From positions 162,220 through 226,219 of the forward strand of contig JAFEFU010000012.1 in NCBI GenBank assembly GCA_018240425.1: a stretch of DNA of 64,000 nucleotides, given 5' to 3'. Positions within the stretch are counted from its first letter, which is position 1. Each line of letters begins with the position of its first letter. This DNA is from Pseudomonadota bacterium (GTDB taxonomy: Bacteria; Pseudomonadota; Alphaproteobacteria; Rhodobacterales; Rhodobacteraceae). This document shows positions 9,379 to 17,712 of this stretch, piece by piece. The notes beneath the pieces are model-generated. The model had not been told where the DNA came from and made no database searches. It saw nothing but the letters and a program-made list of their open reading frames with translations. Made by a program: the position numbers and the translations under genes.

Positions 9379-9398
9379 TATTATACGTTCGTATAATA
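9379..9398. promoter_or_regulatory. perfect 20-bp palindromic operator with overlapping -10 boxes
   Basis: Two 9-base arms, TATTATACG and CGTATAATA, are exact reverse complements around a TT centre. Each arm carries a TATAAT -10 match, on opposite strands (9392-9397 plus; 9380-9385 minus). It is a strongly AT-rich island in GC-rich DNA, 21 bases before the flavoenzyme ATG. It is probably the binding site of a TetR-, GntR- or MarR-type dimer controlling the flavoenzyme gene, perhaps argG too. No candidate regulator gene is adjacent. Confidence 0.7.
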
Positions 9399-9418
9399 CA
9401 CTTGCGAAAGGCCAGCCC

Positions 9419-11494
9419 ATGCGCGACCCCCGCTACGACATCCTCTTTGAACCCGTCCGCATCGGCCCGCTGACCGCCCCGAACCGCTTCTGGCAGGTGC
9501 CGCACTGTTCGGGCATGGGCTACCGCTATCCCAATGCCGAGGCGCGGATGCGCGGCATCAAGGCCGAGGGTGGCTGGGGCGTGATCTCGACGCAGGAGGC
9601 CGAGATTCACCCGACCTCGGACATCAGCCCCGCGAACGAGGCGCGCAACTGGGACGCCCAGGACATCCCTGCGCTGCGGCTGGTGGCGGACGCGATCCAC
9701 GAACACGGCAGCCTGGCGGCGATCCAGCTTGTCCACAACGGCTTCCACACCCCCAACCGCTACAGCCGCATGATCCCGCTTGCGCCCTCGCCCGCGCTTT
9801 ACGACGGCAACGACCCGGTGCAGGCCCGGGCGATGGACAAGACCGATATCGCCAACATGCGCCGCTGGTATGTCCAGGCGGCGAAGCGCGCGCGCGAGGC
9901 CGGCTTCGACGTGATCTATGTCTATGCTGGCCATGACATGAGCGTCTTGCAGCATTTCCTGTCGCGCCGCCATAACCACCGCTGCGACGAATATGGCGGC
10001 AGCTTCGAGAACCGCCTGCGTCTGTTCCGCGAGGTCATCGCTGACGTGCGCGACGCCATCGGCGACCGCGCGGCGCTGGCGGTGCGGCTGGCGATCGACG
10101 AGCTTCTCGGCCCCGAGGGCATCACCTGCGAGGGCGAGGGCCGCGACATCATCGCCGCGCTGGCCGAAGAGCCCGACGTGTGGGACGTGAACCTGTCGGA
10201 CTGGTCGAACGACAGCCAGACCTCGCGCTTTTCCGATGAGGGGTTTCAGGAAAAATACACCGCCTTCGTCAAGTCGGTGACGACAAGGCCGGTGGTCGGC
10301 GTCGGCCGCTACACCAGCCCCGACAGCATGGTCCGCGTCATCCGCAAGGGCATCCTCGACTTCATCGGCGCGGCGCGGCCCTCGATCGCCGATCCGTTCC
10401 TGCCGAAAAAGATCGAACAGGGCCGCATCGACGACATCCGCGAATGCATCGGCTGCAACATCTGCACCAGCGGAGACAACACCTGCGTCCCCATGCGCTG
10501 CACCCAGAACCCGACGGTGGGCGAGGAATGGCGGCGCGGCTGGCACCCGGAACGGATCGCGCCCCTGCCCGCGCCCGAACCGGCGCTGATCGTCGGCGGC
10601 GGCCCCGCCGGGCTCGAGGCCGCCCGCGCGCTGGCGCAGCGCGGGGCCGAGGTGACGCTGGCCGAGGCCGGTAGCGAATGGGGCGGCCGGGTCAGCCGCG
10701 AAGCCCGGATGCCCGGACTGGCGGCCTGGGGCCGGGTCCGCGACTGGCGGCTGGGGCAGCTCAGGAACCTGACCAACGCGCAGATGTATCTGCAAAGCCC
10801 GCTCACCGCCGACGACATCCTTGCCTACGGCATCCCCCATGTGGCGCTGGCCACCGGCGCGCGCTGGCGGGCCGACGGGGTCGGGCGCAGCCATCGCCGA
10901 CCGCAGCATTTCATTGCCGAAGGCGCGGTCCTCACCCCCGACGATGTGCTGGACGGCGGAGCGGCGGCGATCCCCGCCAGCGGGCCGGTGGTGATCTTCG
11001 ACGACGACTGGTTCTACATGGGGGGCCTGATGGCCGAGGTGGCGGCGCGGGCCGGCCATGACGTGACGCTGGTTACGCCCGACGTGATGGTCGGCTCTTT
11101 CGCGCAGAACACGCTCGAGCAGGTGCGCATCCAGCGGCAGCTCCTGTCGCTGGGGGTCCGCATCCTGCCCAACCAGTTGCTGACGGGGCGCGGGGCCGAC
11201 TGGCTGGACCTCGCCTGCACCTATTCCGGCACCACCCGCCGCATCGACTGCGCGGTTCTGGTCCCGGTCACCGCCCGCCTGCCGGTCGACGACCTGTGGG
11301 AGGCGCTTCAGGCCCGCCGCGCCGACTGGGCCGACGCGGGTCTGCGCAGCGTCACCCGGATCGGCGACTGCCTCGCCCCCGGCACGATCGCCGCCGCCAA
11401 CCATTCCGGCCACCTCTACGCCCGCACCTATTGCGAACCCGGCGATCCCGACAAGGCCCCCTTCCGGCGCGAGGATCTGGCGACGGTCTACTGA
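9419..11494 (+). CDS. trimethylamine dehydrogenase-like FMN/4Fe-4S/ADP oxidoreductase
   Basis: A 691-residue protein of the old yellow enzyme / trimethylamine-dimethylamine dehydrogenase family. It has an N-terminal TIM-barrel FMN domain, a 4Fe-4S motif CIGCNICTSGDNTCVPMRC and a C-terminal nucleotide-binding region beginning ALIVGGGPAGLEAARAL. Cys30 (VPHC) matches the cysteine that bonds covalently to FMN in trimethylamine dehydrogenase. By my recalled alignment, Trp264 of the substrate cage is kept, but Tyr60 is Glu and Trp355 is lost, so trimethylamine is unlikely. An N-methylated amino acid or other amine is a better guess. ATG after GAAAGG. The 3' end overlaps cobS by 7 bases. Confidence 0.85.
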   Translation: MRDPRYDILFEPVRIGPLTAPNRFWQVPHCSGMGYRYPNAEARMRGIKAEGGWGVISTQEAEIHPTSDISPANEARNWDAQDIPALRLVADAIHEHGSLAAIQLVHNGFHTPNRYSRMIPLAPSPALYDGNDPVQARAMDKTDIANMRRWYVQAAKRAREAGFDVIYVYAGHDMSVLQHFLSRRHNHRCDEYGGSFENRLRLFREVIADVRDAIGDRAALAVRLAIDELLGPEGITCEGEGRDIIAALAEEPDVWDVNLSDWSNDSQTSRFSDEGFQEKYTAFVKSVTTRPVVGVGRYTSPDSMVRVIRKGILDFIGAARPSIADPFLPKKIEQGRIDDIRECIGCNICTSGDNTCVPMRCTQNPTVGEEWRRGWHPERIAPLPAPEPALIVGGGPAGLEAARALAQRGAEVTLAEAGSEWGGRVSREARMPGLAAWGRVRDWRLGQLRNLTNAQMYLQSPLTADDILAYGIPHVALATGARWRADGVGRSHRRPQHFIAEGAVLTPDDVLDGGAAAIPASGPVVIFDDDWFYMGGLMAEVAARAGHDVTLVTPDVMVGSFAQNTLEQVRIQRQLLSLGVRILPNQLLTGRGADWLDLACTYSGTTRRIDCAVLVPVTARLPVDDLWEALQARRADWADAGLRSVTRIGDCLAPGTIAAANHSGHLYARTYCEPGDPDKAPFRREDLATVY

Positions 11495-12234
11495 GCCGCC
11501 AGCACCAGCCAGCCGGCCAGTTCGGCGGCCTGCTGCATTGCCCCCAGCACATCGCCGGTCTGTCCGCCGATCTTTCGCCGGGCCAGCAGGCCCAGCCCCG
11601 CCGCCGCCGCCGCCATTACCGGCAGCGCGATCAGCTTGCTGCCGGGCAGACACAGGGCAAACAGCGCCACGCCCAAGGCCACCGCCGCCGCGACGCCACC
11701 GGGCGCGACCCCACCCGCCGCCCGGCCCAGCCCGTCGCCGCGCGCCGGCGGCATGAGCCACAGCGCGACCGGCATCGCCGCCCGGCTGGCCGCGGACAGG
11801 CCGACCAACGCCGCGCCCGCCATCTGCGGCGGCAGGCTGCCCAGCGCCCCCACCCGGATCAGCAGGGCAAAGCCCAGCGCAAGTGTGCCATAGCTGCCGA
11901 TGCGGCTGTCGCGCATGATCTCCAGCCGCCGGGCCGGATCGCGCCCGCCCCAGAACCCGTCGGCCAGATCGGCCAGCCCGTCCTCGTGCAGCGCGCCGGT
12001 CACCAGCACCAGCGCCAGTACCGCCAGCACCGCCGCCATGAACGGCGGCAGGCCCAGCGCCAGCGCCGCCCAATGGACCAGCGCCGCGATCAGCCCGACC
12101 AAGGCGCCGACCAAGGGCCAGGCCCAGGCCGATTCCGCCATCCCGGGCGCTTCGCCCGCGATCTGTCCGACCGGCAGCCGCGTCAGCGTCAGGAACGCCA
12201 TGCGAACCTCGTCGGCCAGACGCCCCGGAGTCAT
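11488..12234 (-). CDS. cobS: adenosylcobinamide-GDP ribazoletransferase (cobalamin synthase)
   Basis: A 248-residue integral membrane enzyme that joins adenosylcobinamide-GDP with alpha-ribazole (phosphate), the last assembly step of cobalamin. It is also called CobV in the aerobic naming. Hallmarks are ALHEDGLADLADGFWGG, RRLEIMRDSRIGSYG and the C-terminal RRKIGGQTGDVLGA. Several transmembrane segments fill the middle and the end. It overlaps the cobT stop by 4 bases (ATGA) and ends inside the tail of the convergent flavoenzyme gene. Confidence 0.96.
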   Translation of the reverse strand: MTPGRLADEVRMAFLTLTRLPVGQIAGEAPGMAESAWAWPLVGALVGLIAALVHWAALALGLPPFMAAVLAVLALVLVTGALHEDGLADLADGFWGGRDPARRLEIMRDSRIGSYGTLALGFALLIRVGALGSLPPQMAGAALVGLSAASRAAMPVALWLMPPARGDGLGRAAGGVAPGGVAAAVALGVALFALCLPGSKLIALPVMAAAAAGLGLLARRKIGGQTGDVLGAMQQAAELAGWLVLAAQ

Positions 12235-13247
12235 GCCTCGGACACGCCCGCTTCGCCAAAGGTCGCCATGCCGTTGTGGCAGGCCAGCGCCGCGCGCACG
12301 ATCCCCAGGGCCAGCGCAGCGCCCGAGCCTTCACCGAGGCGCATGTCGAACTCGAGGACCGGGCGCTTGCCGATCGCCGCCAACAGCTTGCGGTGGCCCG
12401 GTTCGGCGCTGGCATGGCCGACAAGGCAGTGGTCGAGAAGCCGGGGATCGGCCACCGCCAGCACCGCAGCCGCCGCCGTGCATATGAACCCGTCAAGGAT
12501 CACCGGAATCCGCGCCGCCCGGGCCGCCAGCACCGCCCCGCAGATCGCCGCCTGCTCGCGCCCGCCCAGCGCCGCGAGGATCGCCCCCGCATCGCCCTTC
12601 GCCGCCGCATGACGCTTCAGCCCGCGCTCGATCGCATCGACCTTCCGCGCGATTCCGGCCGTGTCAGAGCCTGTTCCCGGCCCCACCCAGTCCTTGACCT
12701 CGCCGCCGAAGCACGCTGCCGCCAGCGCCGCCGCCACCGTCGAATTGCCGATGCCCATCTCGCCCAGCACCAGGATGTCGGCGCCCTCGTCCACCGCCGC
12801 GGCGCCCCGGTTCAGTGCCGCCAGCGCCTCGTCCGCGCCCATCGCCGGACCTGCGGTGAAATCCGCCGTCGGCCGGTCGAGGTCAAGCGCGATCACCTCG
12901 AGGTCGGCGCCGTTCACCCGGCACAGCTGGTTGATCGCCGCGCCGCCGGCCTGGAAGTTCGCCACCATCTGCACGGTCACTTCCTGCGGATAGGGATTGA
13001 CCCCCTGAGCGCAAATGCCGTGGTTGCCTGCGAAGACCAGCGCCTGCGCCCGCCAGATCTCGGGCCGCGCCGTCGCCCGCCAGGCGGCCATGAACTCGGC
13101 GATCTCCTCCAGCCGGCCCAGCGACCCCGGCGGCTTGGTCAGGCTCATCTGCCGGGCGCGCGCGCCCTCGGCGGCGGCCGCATCGGCGGCGGGCAGGCGG
13201 GCGGCCAGCCCGGTCAGGTCGGCAAGCGAAGTCAGTGCAAGGCTCAT
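12231..13247 (-). CDS. cobT: nicotinate-nucleotide--dimethylbenzimidazole phosphoribosyltransferase
   Basis: A 338-residue enzyme (aerobic name CobU) that activates dimethylbenzimidazole to alpha-ribazole phosphate. It shows FAGNHGICAQGVNPYPQEVT, the glycine-rich GEMGIGNSTVAAAL and the C-terminal GEGSGAALAL holding the catalytic Glu. It lies between cobU and cobS in one minus-strand operon. With bluB, which makes the lower ligand, encoded on the divergent operon, this locus covers the whole nucleotide-loop branch. Confidence 0.96.
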   Translation of the reverse strand: MSLALTSLADLTGLAARLPAADAAAAEGARARQMSLTKPPGSLGRLEEIAEFMAAWRATARPEIWRAQALVFAGNHGICAQGVNPYPQEVTVQMVANFQAGGAAINQLCRVNGADLEVIALDLDRPTADFTAGPAMGADEALAALNRGAAAVDEGADILVLGEMGIGNSTVAAALAAACFGGEVKDWVGPGTGSDTAGIARKVDAIERGLKRHAAAKGDAGAILAALGGREQAAICGAVLAARAARIPVILDGFICTAAAAVLAVADPRLLDHCLVGHASAEPGHRKLLAAIGKRPVLEFDMRLGEGSGAALALGIVRAALACHNGMATFGEAGVSEA

Positions 13248-13248
13248 G

Positions 13249-13755
13249 TCATTTCACTTTCAGGGGCAGGCCGGCGACGGCAAGGATGACCTCATCCGCG
13301 ACCGCCGCGACCCTCTGGTTGATCTCTCCGGCCGCGTCGCGGAAATCGCGGGCAAGCCTGTTGTCCGGCACGATCCCGGCGCCGACTTCATTGGTCACGA
13401 TCACCACCGGATCGCGCTGGCCGGGCAGGGCGGCGCACAGGTCGCGCGCCACCGCCTGCCAGTCGCGGCCCGAAAGCATCAGGTTCGACAGCCACAGCGT
13501 CAGGCAATCGACCAGCCGCGGTCCCTGCCCGTCGGTCGCCCTCAGCGCCGCCGCCAGGTCGAGCGGTTCGGGATGGTCCGACCATTCCGACCCGCGCCGG
13601 GCCCGGTGGGCGGCGACACGCGCCGCCATCTCGGCGTCGCGGATTTCGGCGGTGGCGACATAGACGGGCCGCGGGCCAAGGGACAGCGCCTTTGTCTCGG
13701 CGATGACGCTTTTGCCCGACCGCGCCCCTCCGGTGATGAGTATCGTCTTGCCCAT
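13249..13755 (-). CDS. cobU: adenosylcobinamide kinase / adenosylcobinamide-phosphate guanylyltransferase
   Basis: A 168-residue bifunctional enzyme (aerobic name CobP). The P-loop is GGARSGKS at residues 9-16. VYVATAEIRDAEM and VDCLTLWLSNLM are typical of the family, as is the TNEVGAGIVPDN block. I chose ATG at 13755 (MGKTILITGG) because it gives the standard compact length. The cobU-cobT spacing is only one base. The start lies just 51 bases from the divergent phosphatase start, and no riboswitch fits in that gap. Confidence 0.95.
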   Translation of the reverse strand: MGKTILITGGARSGKSVIAETKALSLGPRPVYVATAEIRDAEMAARVAAHRARRGSEWSDHPEPLDLAAALRATDGQGPRLVDCLTLWLSNLMLSGRDWQAVARDLCAALPGQRDPVVIVTNEVGAGIVPDNRLARDFRDAAGEINQRVAAVADEVILAVAGLPLKVK

Positions 13756-13806
13756 GAGCCGCTGACAAAGCAGAAACGGGCCGGCCACGGAAGGGGGAAT
13801 GCGACG

Positions 13807-14385
13807 GTGGGTGCTGCGGGCGCGACAGAACTGATCCTGATCCGCCATGCGCCGGCCCTGCACGGCGGACGGCTGTGCGGGCGCACCGATGTGGCGGCCG
13901 ACCTTTCCGGGGCAGGCAGGCTTCGGTCTTCCGCCCTGGCGGCGGGCGAGCCGGTGCGCCTGGTGGTCAGCCCGGCCCTGCGCTGCCGACAGACGGCGGG
14001 GGCGCTGTGGCCAGGTGTCGCAGCCACCCCCGACCCCCGCCTGTGGGAGCAGGACTTCGGCGCATGGGAGGGTCTGGCGCTTGCCCGGCTGCCCGACCTC
14101 GGCCCCTTGTCGCGCGCCGAACTGGCCGCCCACCGCCCACCGGGCGGCGAAAGCTTTGCCGACCTCTGCGCCCGCGCCGGCCCGGCGCTGACCGCAATTG
14201 CCGCGGACGGATCCGCGACCGTGGTCGCGCACGCCGGGATCGTGCGCGCGGCGCTTGCGCTGGCCATCGGGACGGCTGCGGCGGCGCTCGCCTTCGACGT
14301 GGCGCCCTTGTCGGTGACGCGGCTGACGCGCCTTGGCGACGGGCCTTGGGCGATCACCGGGGTCAACTGGACGCCCGGCCCATGA
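13807..14385 (+). CDS. histidine phosphatase family protein, likely alpha-ribazole phosphatase
   Basis: A 192-residue phosphoglycerate-mutase-fold phosphatase. The catalytic motif LIRHAP is at residues 10-15, an Arg pair follows in SPALRCRQTA, and the second His is in VVAHAGIVRA. A GTG start at 13807 preceded by GGAAGGGGG fits best; the nearby ATG is out of frame. It heads the run with the threonine kinase, cobD, cobC and bluB, so removal of the 5'-phosphate from alpha-ribazole phosphate (the CobC role in Salmonella) is the likely job. Its place corresponds to bluF in the R. capsulatus blu cluster as I recall it. Confidence 0.8.
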   Translation: MGAAGATELILIRHAPALHGGRLCGRTDVAADLSGAGRLRSSALAAGEPVRLVVSPALRCRQTAGALWPGVAATPDPRLWEQDFGAWEGLALARLPDLGPLSRAELAAHRPPGGESFADLCARAGPALTAIAADGSATVVAHAGIVRAALALAIGTAAAALAFDVAPLSVTRLTRLGDGPWAITGVNWTPGP

Positions 14386-15176
14386 TCCGCGTCGAAGGCC
14401 ATTTCGGCGAGCTGATCCAGGGCCGGCTCGGGCCGCGGGGGCCGGTCGCGCTGATCAGCCTGCCCTGCCCGGCGCTCGCCGTCGAGGCCCGGCCCTCACC
14501 GCTCGCCGATCCGCACGGGCTCTTGCCGCCGGCCCGGTCGCGGGCGCTTCTCGCCGCGCTCGACCTGTCCGACCCGGGCCCCTTCACCCTCTCGGCCTCC
14601 ATGCCGCGCGGCGGCGGCGCCGGCGCCTCGACCGCGGCGCTGGTGGCGCTGGCGCGGCTCGCGGGCTCCGGCCACCCGCCCGAAGCCCTGGCCCGCGCCT
14701 GCGTCGCCGTCGAAGGTGCCAGCGATCCCCTGATGTTTGCGGCGCCCGAGCGGCTTCTGTGGGCCTCGCGCCGCGCCACGGTGCTGGACCGTCTGCCGCC
14801 CCTGCCGCGGCTTGCCGTGATTGGCGGTTTCTTCGGACCGAACCGGCGCACCGATCCCGCCGACGAGGACTTCCCCGACATCGCGGACCTGGTCGAACCC
14901 TGGCGGCAGGCGGCAGCGGCGGGCGACCTCGCGGGGCTTGCGGCGCTGGCCAGCACATCGGCGCGGCGCACGCTCGACCGGCGCGGACCCGCCTCCGACC
15001 CGACCGAGGCCATCGCCCGCGCCACCGGCGCGCTCGGCCATGTCATTGCCCATACCGGATCGGCGCGCGGGCTGCTATTCCCGGAAGGATCGATTCCCCC
15101 GTCGGCGCTCCTGGCCCTTGCCGGTGCCGGCTTCCGGCGTATCGTGAGCTTTGCGGTGGGGGGATGCGCGCAATGA
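14382..15176 (+). CDS. GHMP-family L-threonine kinase for the cobalamin linker (PduX/BluE type)
   Basis: A 264-residue GHMP kinase with the ATP-loop PRGGGAGASTAAL at about residues 70-82 and an N-terminal GHFGELIQG typical of PduX. PduX makes L-threonine O-3-phosphate, which CobC (aerobic sense) decarboxylates to aminopropanol phosphate for CobD. All three genes are adjacent here. The ATG overlaps the phosphatase stop (ATGA), and the end overlaps cobD the same way. It corresponds by position to bluE of Rhodobacter. The kinase call is firm; the threonine substrate rests on context. Confidence 0.82.
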   Translation: MIRVEGHFGELIQGRLGPRGPVALISLPCPALAVEARPSPLADPHGLLPPARSRALLAALDLSDPGPFTLSASMPRGGGAGASTAALVALARLAGSGHPPEALARACVAVEGASDPLMFAAPERLLWASRRATVLDRLPPLPRLAVIGGFFGPNRRTDPADEDFPDIADLVEPWRQAAAAGDLAGLAALASTSARRTLDRRGPASDPTEAIARATGALGHVIAHTGSARGLLFPEGSIPPSALLALAGAGFRRIVSFAVGGCAQ

Positions 15177-16114
15177 CGGGCGCGGGGATCATGCTGGCCG
15201 CCTTGGCCATCGACGCCGCGGTCGGCTGGCCGGCGGTCGTCTTCGCCATGATCGGCCACCCGGTGACCTGGCTCGGCCGCCTCATCACCAGGCTCGAGAA
15301 ATGGCTGAATCTCGCCGGCACCGACGAGGACGACCGGCGCCTGGCCGGGGTGGCGGCGGCGCTTCTGGTCATCGTGCTGTCGGTGATCGTGGCCCTGGTC
15401 GTGCAGTGGCTCCTGCCCGAGACCCTGGGCGGCCTTCTCGTGTCGGCACTTCTCGCCTGGCCGCTCCTCGCGGCGCGCTCGCTCTTCACGCATGTCGCGG
15501 CGGTGGCCCGACCGCTCGCTTCGGGCGACCTGACCGCCGCGCGGGCAGAAGTGGCCAAGATCGTCGGTCGCGATCCGGCACGGCTCGACGAAGCCGGGGT
15601 GGCGCGGGCGGCCCTGGAAAGCCTGGCCGAAAACGCCTCGGACGGAGTGATCGCGCCCCTCTTCTGGGGGGCGATCTTCGGCCTGCCCGGCATCGCTGCC
15701 TACAAGGCGATCAACACGCTCGATTCGATGATCGGCCACAAGACGCCGCGCCACCTCGCCTTCGGCTGGGCGGCGGCGCGGATCGACGATGTGGCGAACC
15801 TGATCCCGGCGCGGCTGACCGGCCTTCTGTTCGCCGCCACCTCGCCCAACGCACCGGCGGCACTCGCCTGCATGGTGCACGACGCGGGCAAGCACCGTTC
15901 GCCCAACGCCGGCTGGCCCGAGGCGGCACTTGCCGCCTCGCTGGGCGTGCGCCTGTCGGGGCCGCGGGTCTATGACGACCATGTCGCCGACGAGCCCTGG
16001 ATCAACGGCGAGGCCCCCGACCCCGGCCCAGGCGACCTGGAGCGCGGCCTGCGCCATTACCGCATGATGATCCTGGCGGCGGCGGCGATCCTCGCCGTCC
16101 TCTGGCTGGTCTAG
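15173..16114 (+). CDS. cobD: adenosylcobinamide-phosphate synthase (CbiB/CobD)
   Basis: A 313-residue multi-pass membrane protein that attaches (R)-1-amino-2-propanol phosphate to adenosylcobyric acid. Family landmarks are GHPVTWLGRLI, ESLAENASDGVIAPLFW, YKAINTLDSMIGHK and RIDDVANLIPARL. I use the ATG at 15173, which overlaps the kinase stop as ATGA and sits 7-9 bases after a G-rich ribosome site; an in-frame ATG three codons upstream is possible. It is followed within 4 bases by cobC. Confidence 0.95.
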   Translation: MTGAGIMLAALAIDAAVGWPAVVFAMIGHPVTWLGRLITRLEKWLNLAGTDEDDRRLAGVAAALLVIVLSVIVALVVQWLLPETLGGLLVSALLAWPLLAARSLFTHVAAVARPLASGDLTAARAEVAKIVGRDPARLDEAGVARAALESLAENASDGVIAPLFWGAIFGLPGIAAYKAINTLDSMIGHKTPRHLAFGWAAARIDDVANLIPARLTGLLFAATSPNAPAALACMVHDAGKHRSPNAGWPEAALAASLGVRLSGPRVYDDHVADEPWINGEAPDPGPGDLERGLRHYRMMILAAAAILAVLWLV

Positions 16115-16117
16115 GCC

Positions 16118-17083
16118 ATGCGCGACCACGGCGGCAATCTCGACCAGGCGGTCGGCACCTTCGGCGGCACGGCGGATGACTGGATCGACCTGTCGACCGG
16201 CATCAACCGCCTGCCCTATCCGCTGCCCGCCCTGCCGCCTGCGGCCTGGACCGACCTTCCCACCCGCGCGGCGATTGCGGCGCTCACCGACGCCGCCCGC
16301 AGCGCCTGGGCCAGCCCCGCGCCGGTCGTGGCGCTTGCCGGCGCACAGGCCGCGATCCAGACGATCCCGCAGCTTGCCGCCCCCGGCATGGCGCGGGTGC
16401 TGGCGCCCACCTACAACGAACATGCCGCCAGCCTGCACGCCGCCGGCTGGCAGGTTCAGGAAGTCTCTGACCCGGCGGACCTGGCCGGCGCCGACCTCGC
16501 GGTCGTCGTCAATCCCAACAATCCCGACGGCCGGCTTCTCGCCCCCGAAACCCTGCTCGCCCTCTCGGGTCAGGTCGGCCGGCTGGTGGTCGACGAAAGC
16601 TTCGGCGACATCTGCCCCGAGGCTTCGCTCGCCCCCCGGGCCGACCGGCCCGGCCTTCTGGTCTTGCGCTCGTTCGGCAAGTTCTACGGCCTCGCCGGGC
16701 TGCGACTCGGCTTCGCCTTCGGCCCCGGCCCCGACATCGCCCGGCTCGCGGCGCTTGCCGGGCCCTGGCCGGTGTCGGGCGCCGCGATCGCGATCGGGCG
16801 GACGGCGCTGGCCGATGCCGCCTGGGCCGAGGCCACCCGCGCCCGGCTCACCACCGACGCGGCGCGACTCGACACTTTGGCCGCCGCCGCCGGCTGGCGG
16901 CTCGTCGGCGGCACCACGCTGTTTCGGCTCTATGACAGCGGAAACGCCGCAGCGGAGCAGATCCGCCTCGCCCGCCACCGCATCTGGTCGCGCGTCTTTC
17001 CCTGGTCCGACGGCTGGCTGCGTCTCGGCCTGCCGGGCCCGGCCTCGGAATGGGCGCGGCTCGAACGGGCGCTGGCACCATGA
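16118..17083 (+). CDS. cobC: threonine-phosphate decarboxylase (CobC, PLP enzyme)
   Basis: A 321-residue class I/II aminotransferase-fold enzyme. The N-terminus HGGNLDQAVGTFGG and DLSTGINRLPYP are typical of the CobC/CobD decarboxylase family. The PLP region includes VVVNPNNPDGR, the Asp in LVVDESFGD and the Schiff-base lysine in LRSFGKFYGLAGLRLG (about residue 188). It makes aminopropanol phosphate from threonine phosphate, linking the upstream kinase to CobD. The length is slightly short of the Salmonella enzyme but complete. Confidence 0.93.
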   Translation: MRDHGGNLDQAVGTFGGTADDWIDLSTGINRLPYPLPALPPAAWTDLPTRAAIAALTDAARSAWASPAPVVALAGAQAAIQTIPQLAAPGMARVLAPTYNEHAASLHAAGWQVQEVSDPADLAGADLAVVVNPNNPDGRLLAPETLLALSGQVGRLVVDESFGDICPEASLAPRADRPGLLVLRSFGKFYGLAGLRLGFAFGPGPDIARLAALAGPWPVSGAAIAIGRTALADAAWAEATRARLTTDAARLDTLAAAAGWRLVGGTTLFRLYDSGNAAAEQIRLARHRIWSRVFPWSDGWLRLGLPGPASEWARLERALAP

Positions 17084-17712
17084 CCGAAAGGCTCTTCACC
17101 GCCGATCAGGCGGCGACGCTCGACGACATCCTGCGCTGGCGGCGCGACGTGCGCCATTTCCGCACCGATCCGGTGCCGGCGCCGCTGATCGACCGGCTGC
17201 GGCAGGCGATGGGCCGCGCGCCCTCGGTCGGCAATGCCCGGCCCTGGCGGGTGATCCGGGTGCGCGACTGCGCCCTGCGCGCCGCCGTGCGCGCCGAATT
17301 CTGCCGCTGCAACGATCTCGCCGCCGCCGCCTATGACGACAGGGCCCGCGCCGACTATCTGCGGCTGAAGCTCGCCGGCCTGGACGAGGCGCCCGAGCAT
17401 CTCGCCGTCTTCACCCACACCGACCCCGCCGAGGGCCGCCATCTTGGCCGCCGCACCATGCCGGAAACCCTGCGCCAGTCGACGGCGATGGCAATCCATA
17501 CGCTGTGGCTGGCGGCCCGGGCCGAAAACCTCGGGGTCGGGATGGTCTCGATCCTCGATCCGGCGCGGATGGTGTCGCTGTTTTCGGTGCCCGAGGGCTG
17601 GGAATTCAGCGCCTACCTTTGCCTCGGCTGGCCGGCCTTTCACGACGACACGCCGCTCCTCCACCGCGCCGGCTGGCAGGAAAACCGCGAACCGGAGTGG
17701 GACGAGCGCTAA
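17080..17712 (+). CDS. bluB: 5,6-dimethylbenzimidazole synthase
   Basis: A 210-residue nitroreductase-fold enzyme that cannibalises FMNH2 with oxygen to give the cobalamin lower ligand. It shows WRRDVRHFRTDPV near the N-terminus, RAPSVGNARPWR (the SVG..QPW-type block) and GMVSILDPARM, with a C-terminal LCLGWP. The ATG overlaps the cobC stop (ATGA). Its presence shows the strain can make its own lower ligand in air. The stop overlaps the stop of the convergent flavoprotein gene. Confidence 0.94.
   Translation: MTERLFTADQAATLDDILRWRRDVRHFRTDPVPAPLIDRLRQAMGRAPSVGNARPWRVIRVRDCALRAAVRAEFCRCNDLAAAAYDDRARADYLRLKLAGLDEAPEHLAVFTHTDPAEGRHLGRRTMPETLRQSTAMAIHTLWLAARAENLGVGMVSILDPARMVSLFSVPEGWEFSAYLCLGWPAFHDDTPLLHRAGWQENREPEWDER

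Noticed and set aside
8666..12496. A 1276-codon open frame on the minus strand
   Set aside because: It runs opposite argG and the flavoenzyme gene and over cobS and cobT in another frame. The translation is low-complexity Arg/Gly/Ala/Pro with no family motifs, a product of high GC.
13756..13806. A riboswitch controlling the cobUTS and phosphatase-bluB operons
   Set aside because: The divergent gap is only 51 bases and holds no B12-box or conserved riboswitch elements.
14363..16978. An 871-codon open frame on the minus strand
   Set aside because: It is antisense to the threonine kinase, cobD and cobC, all of which have clear motifs and overlapping starts and stops.
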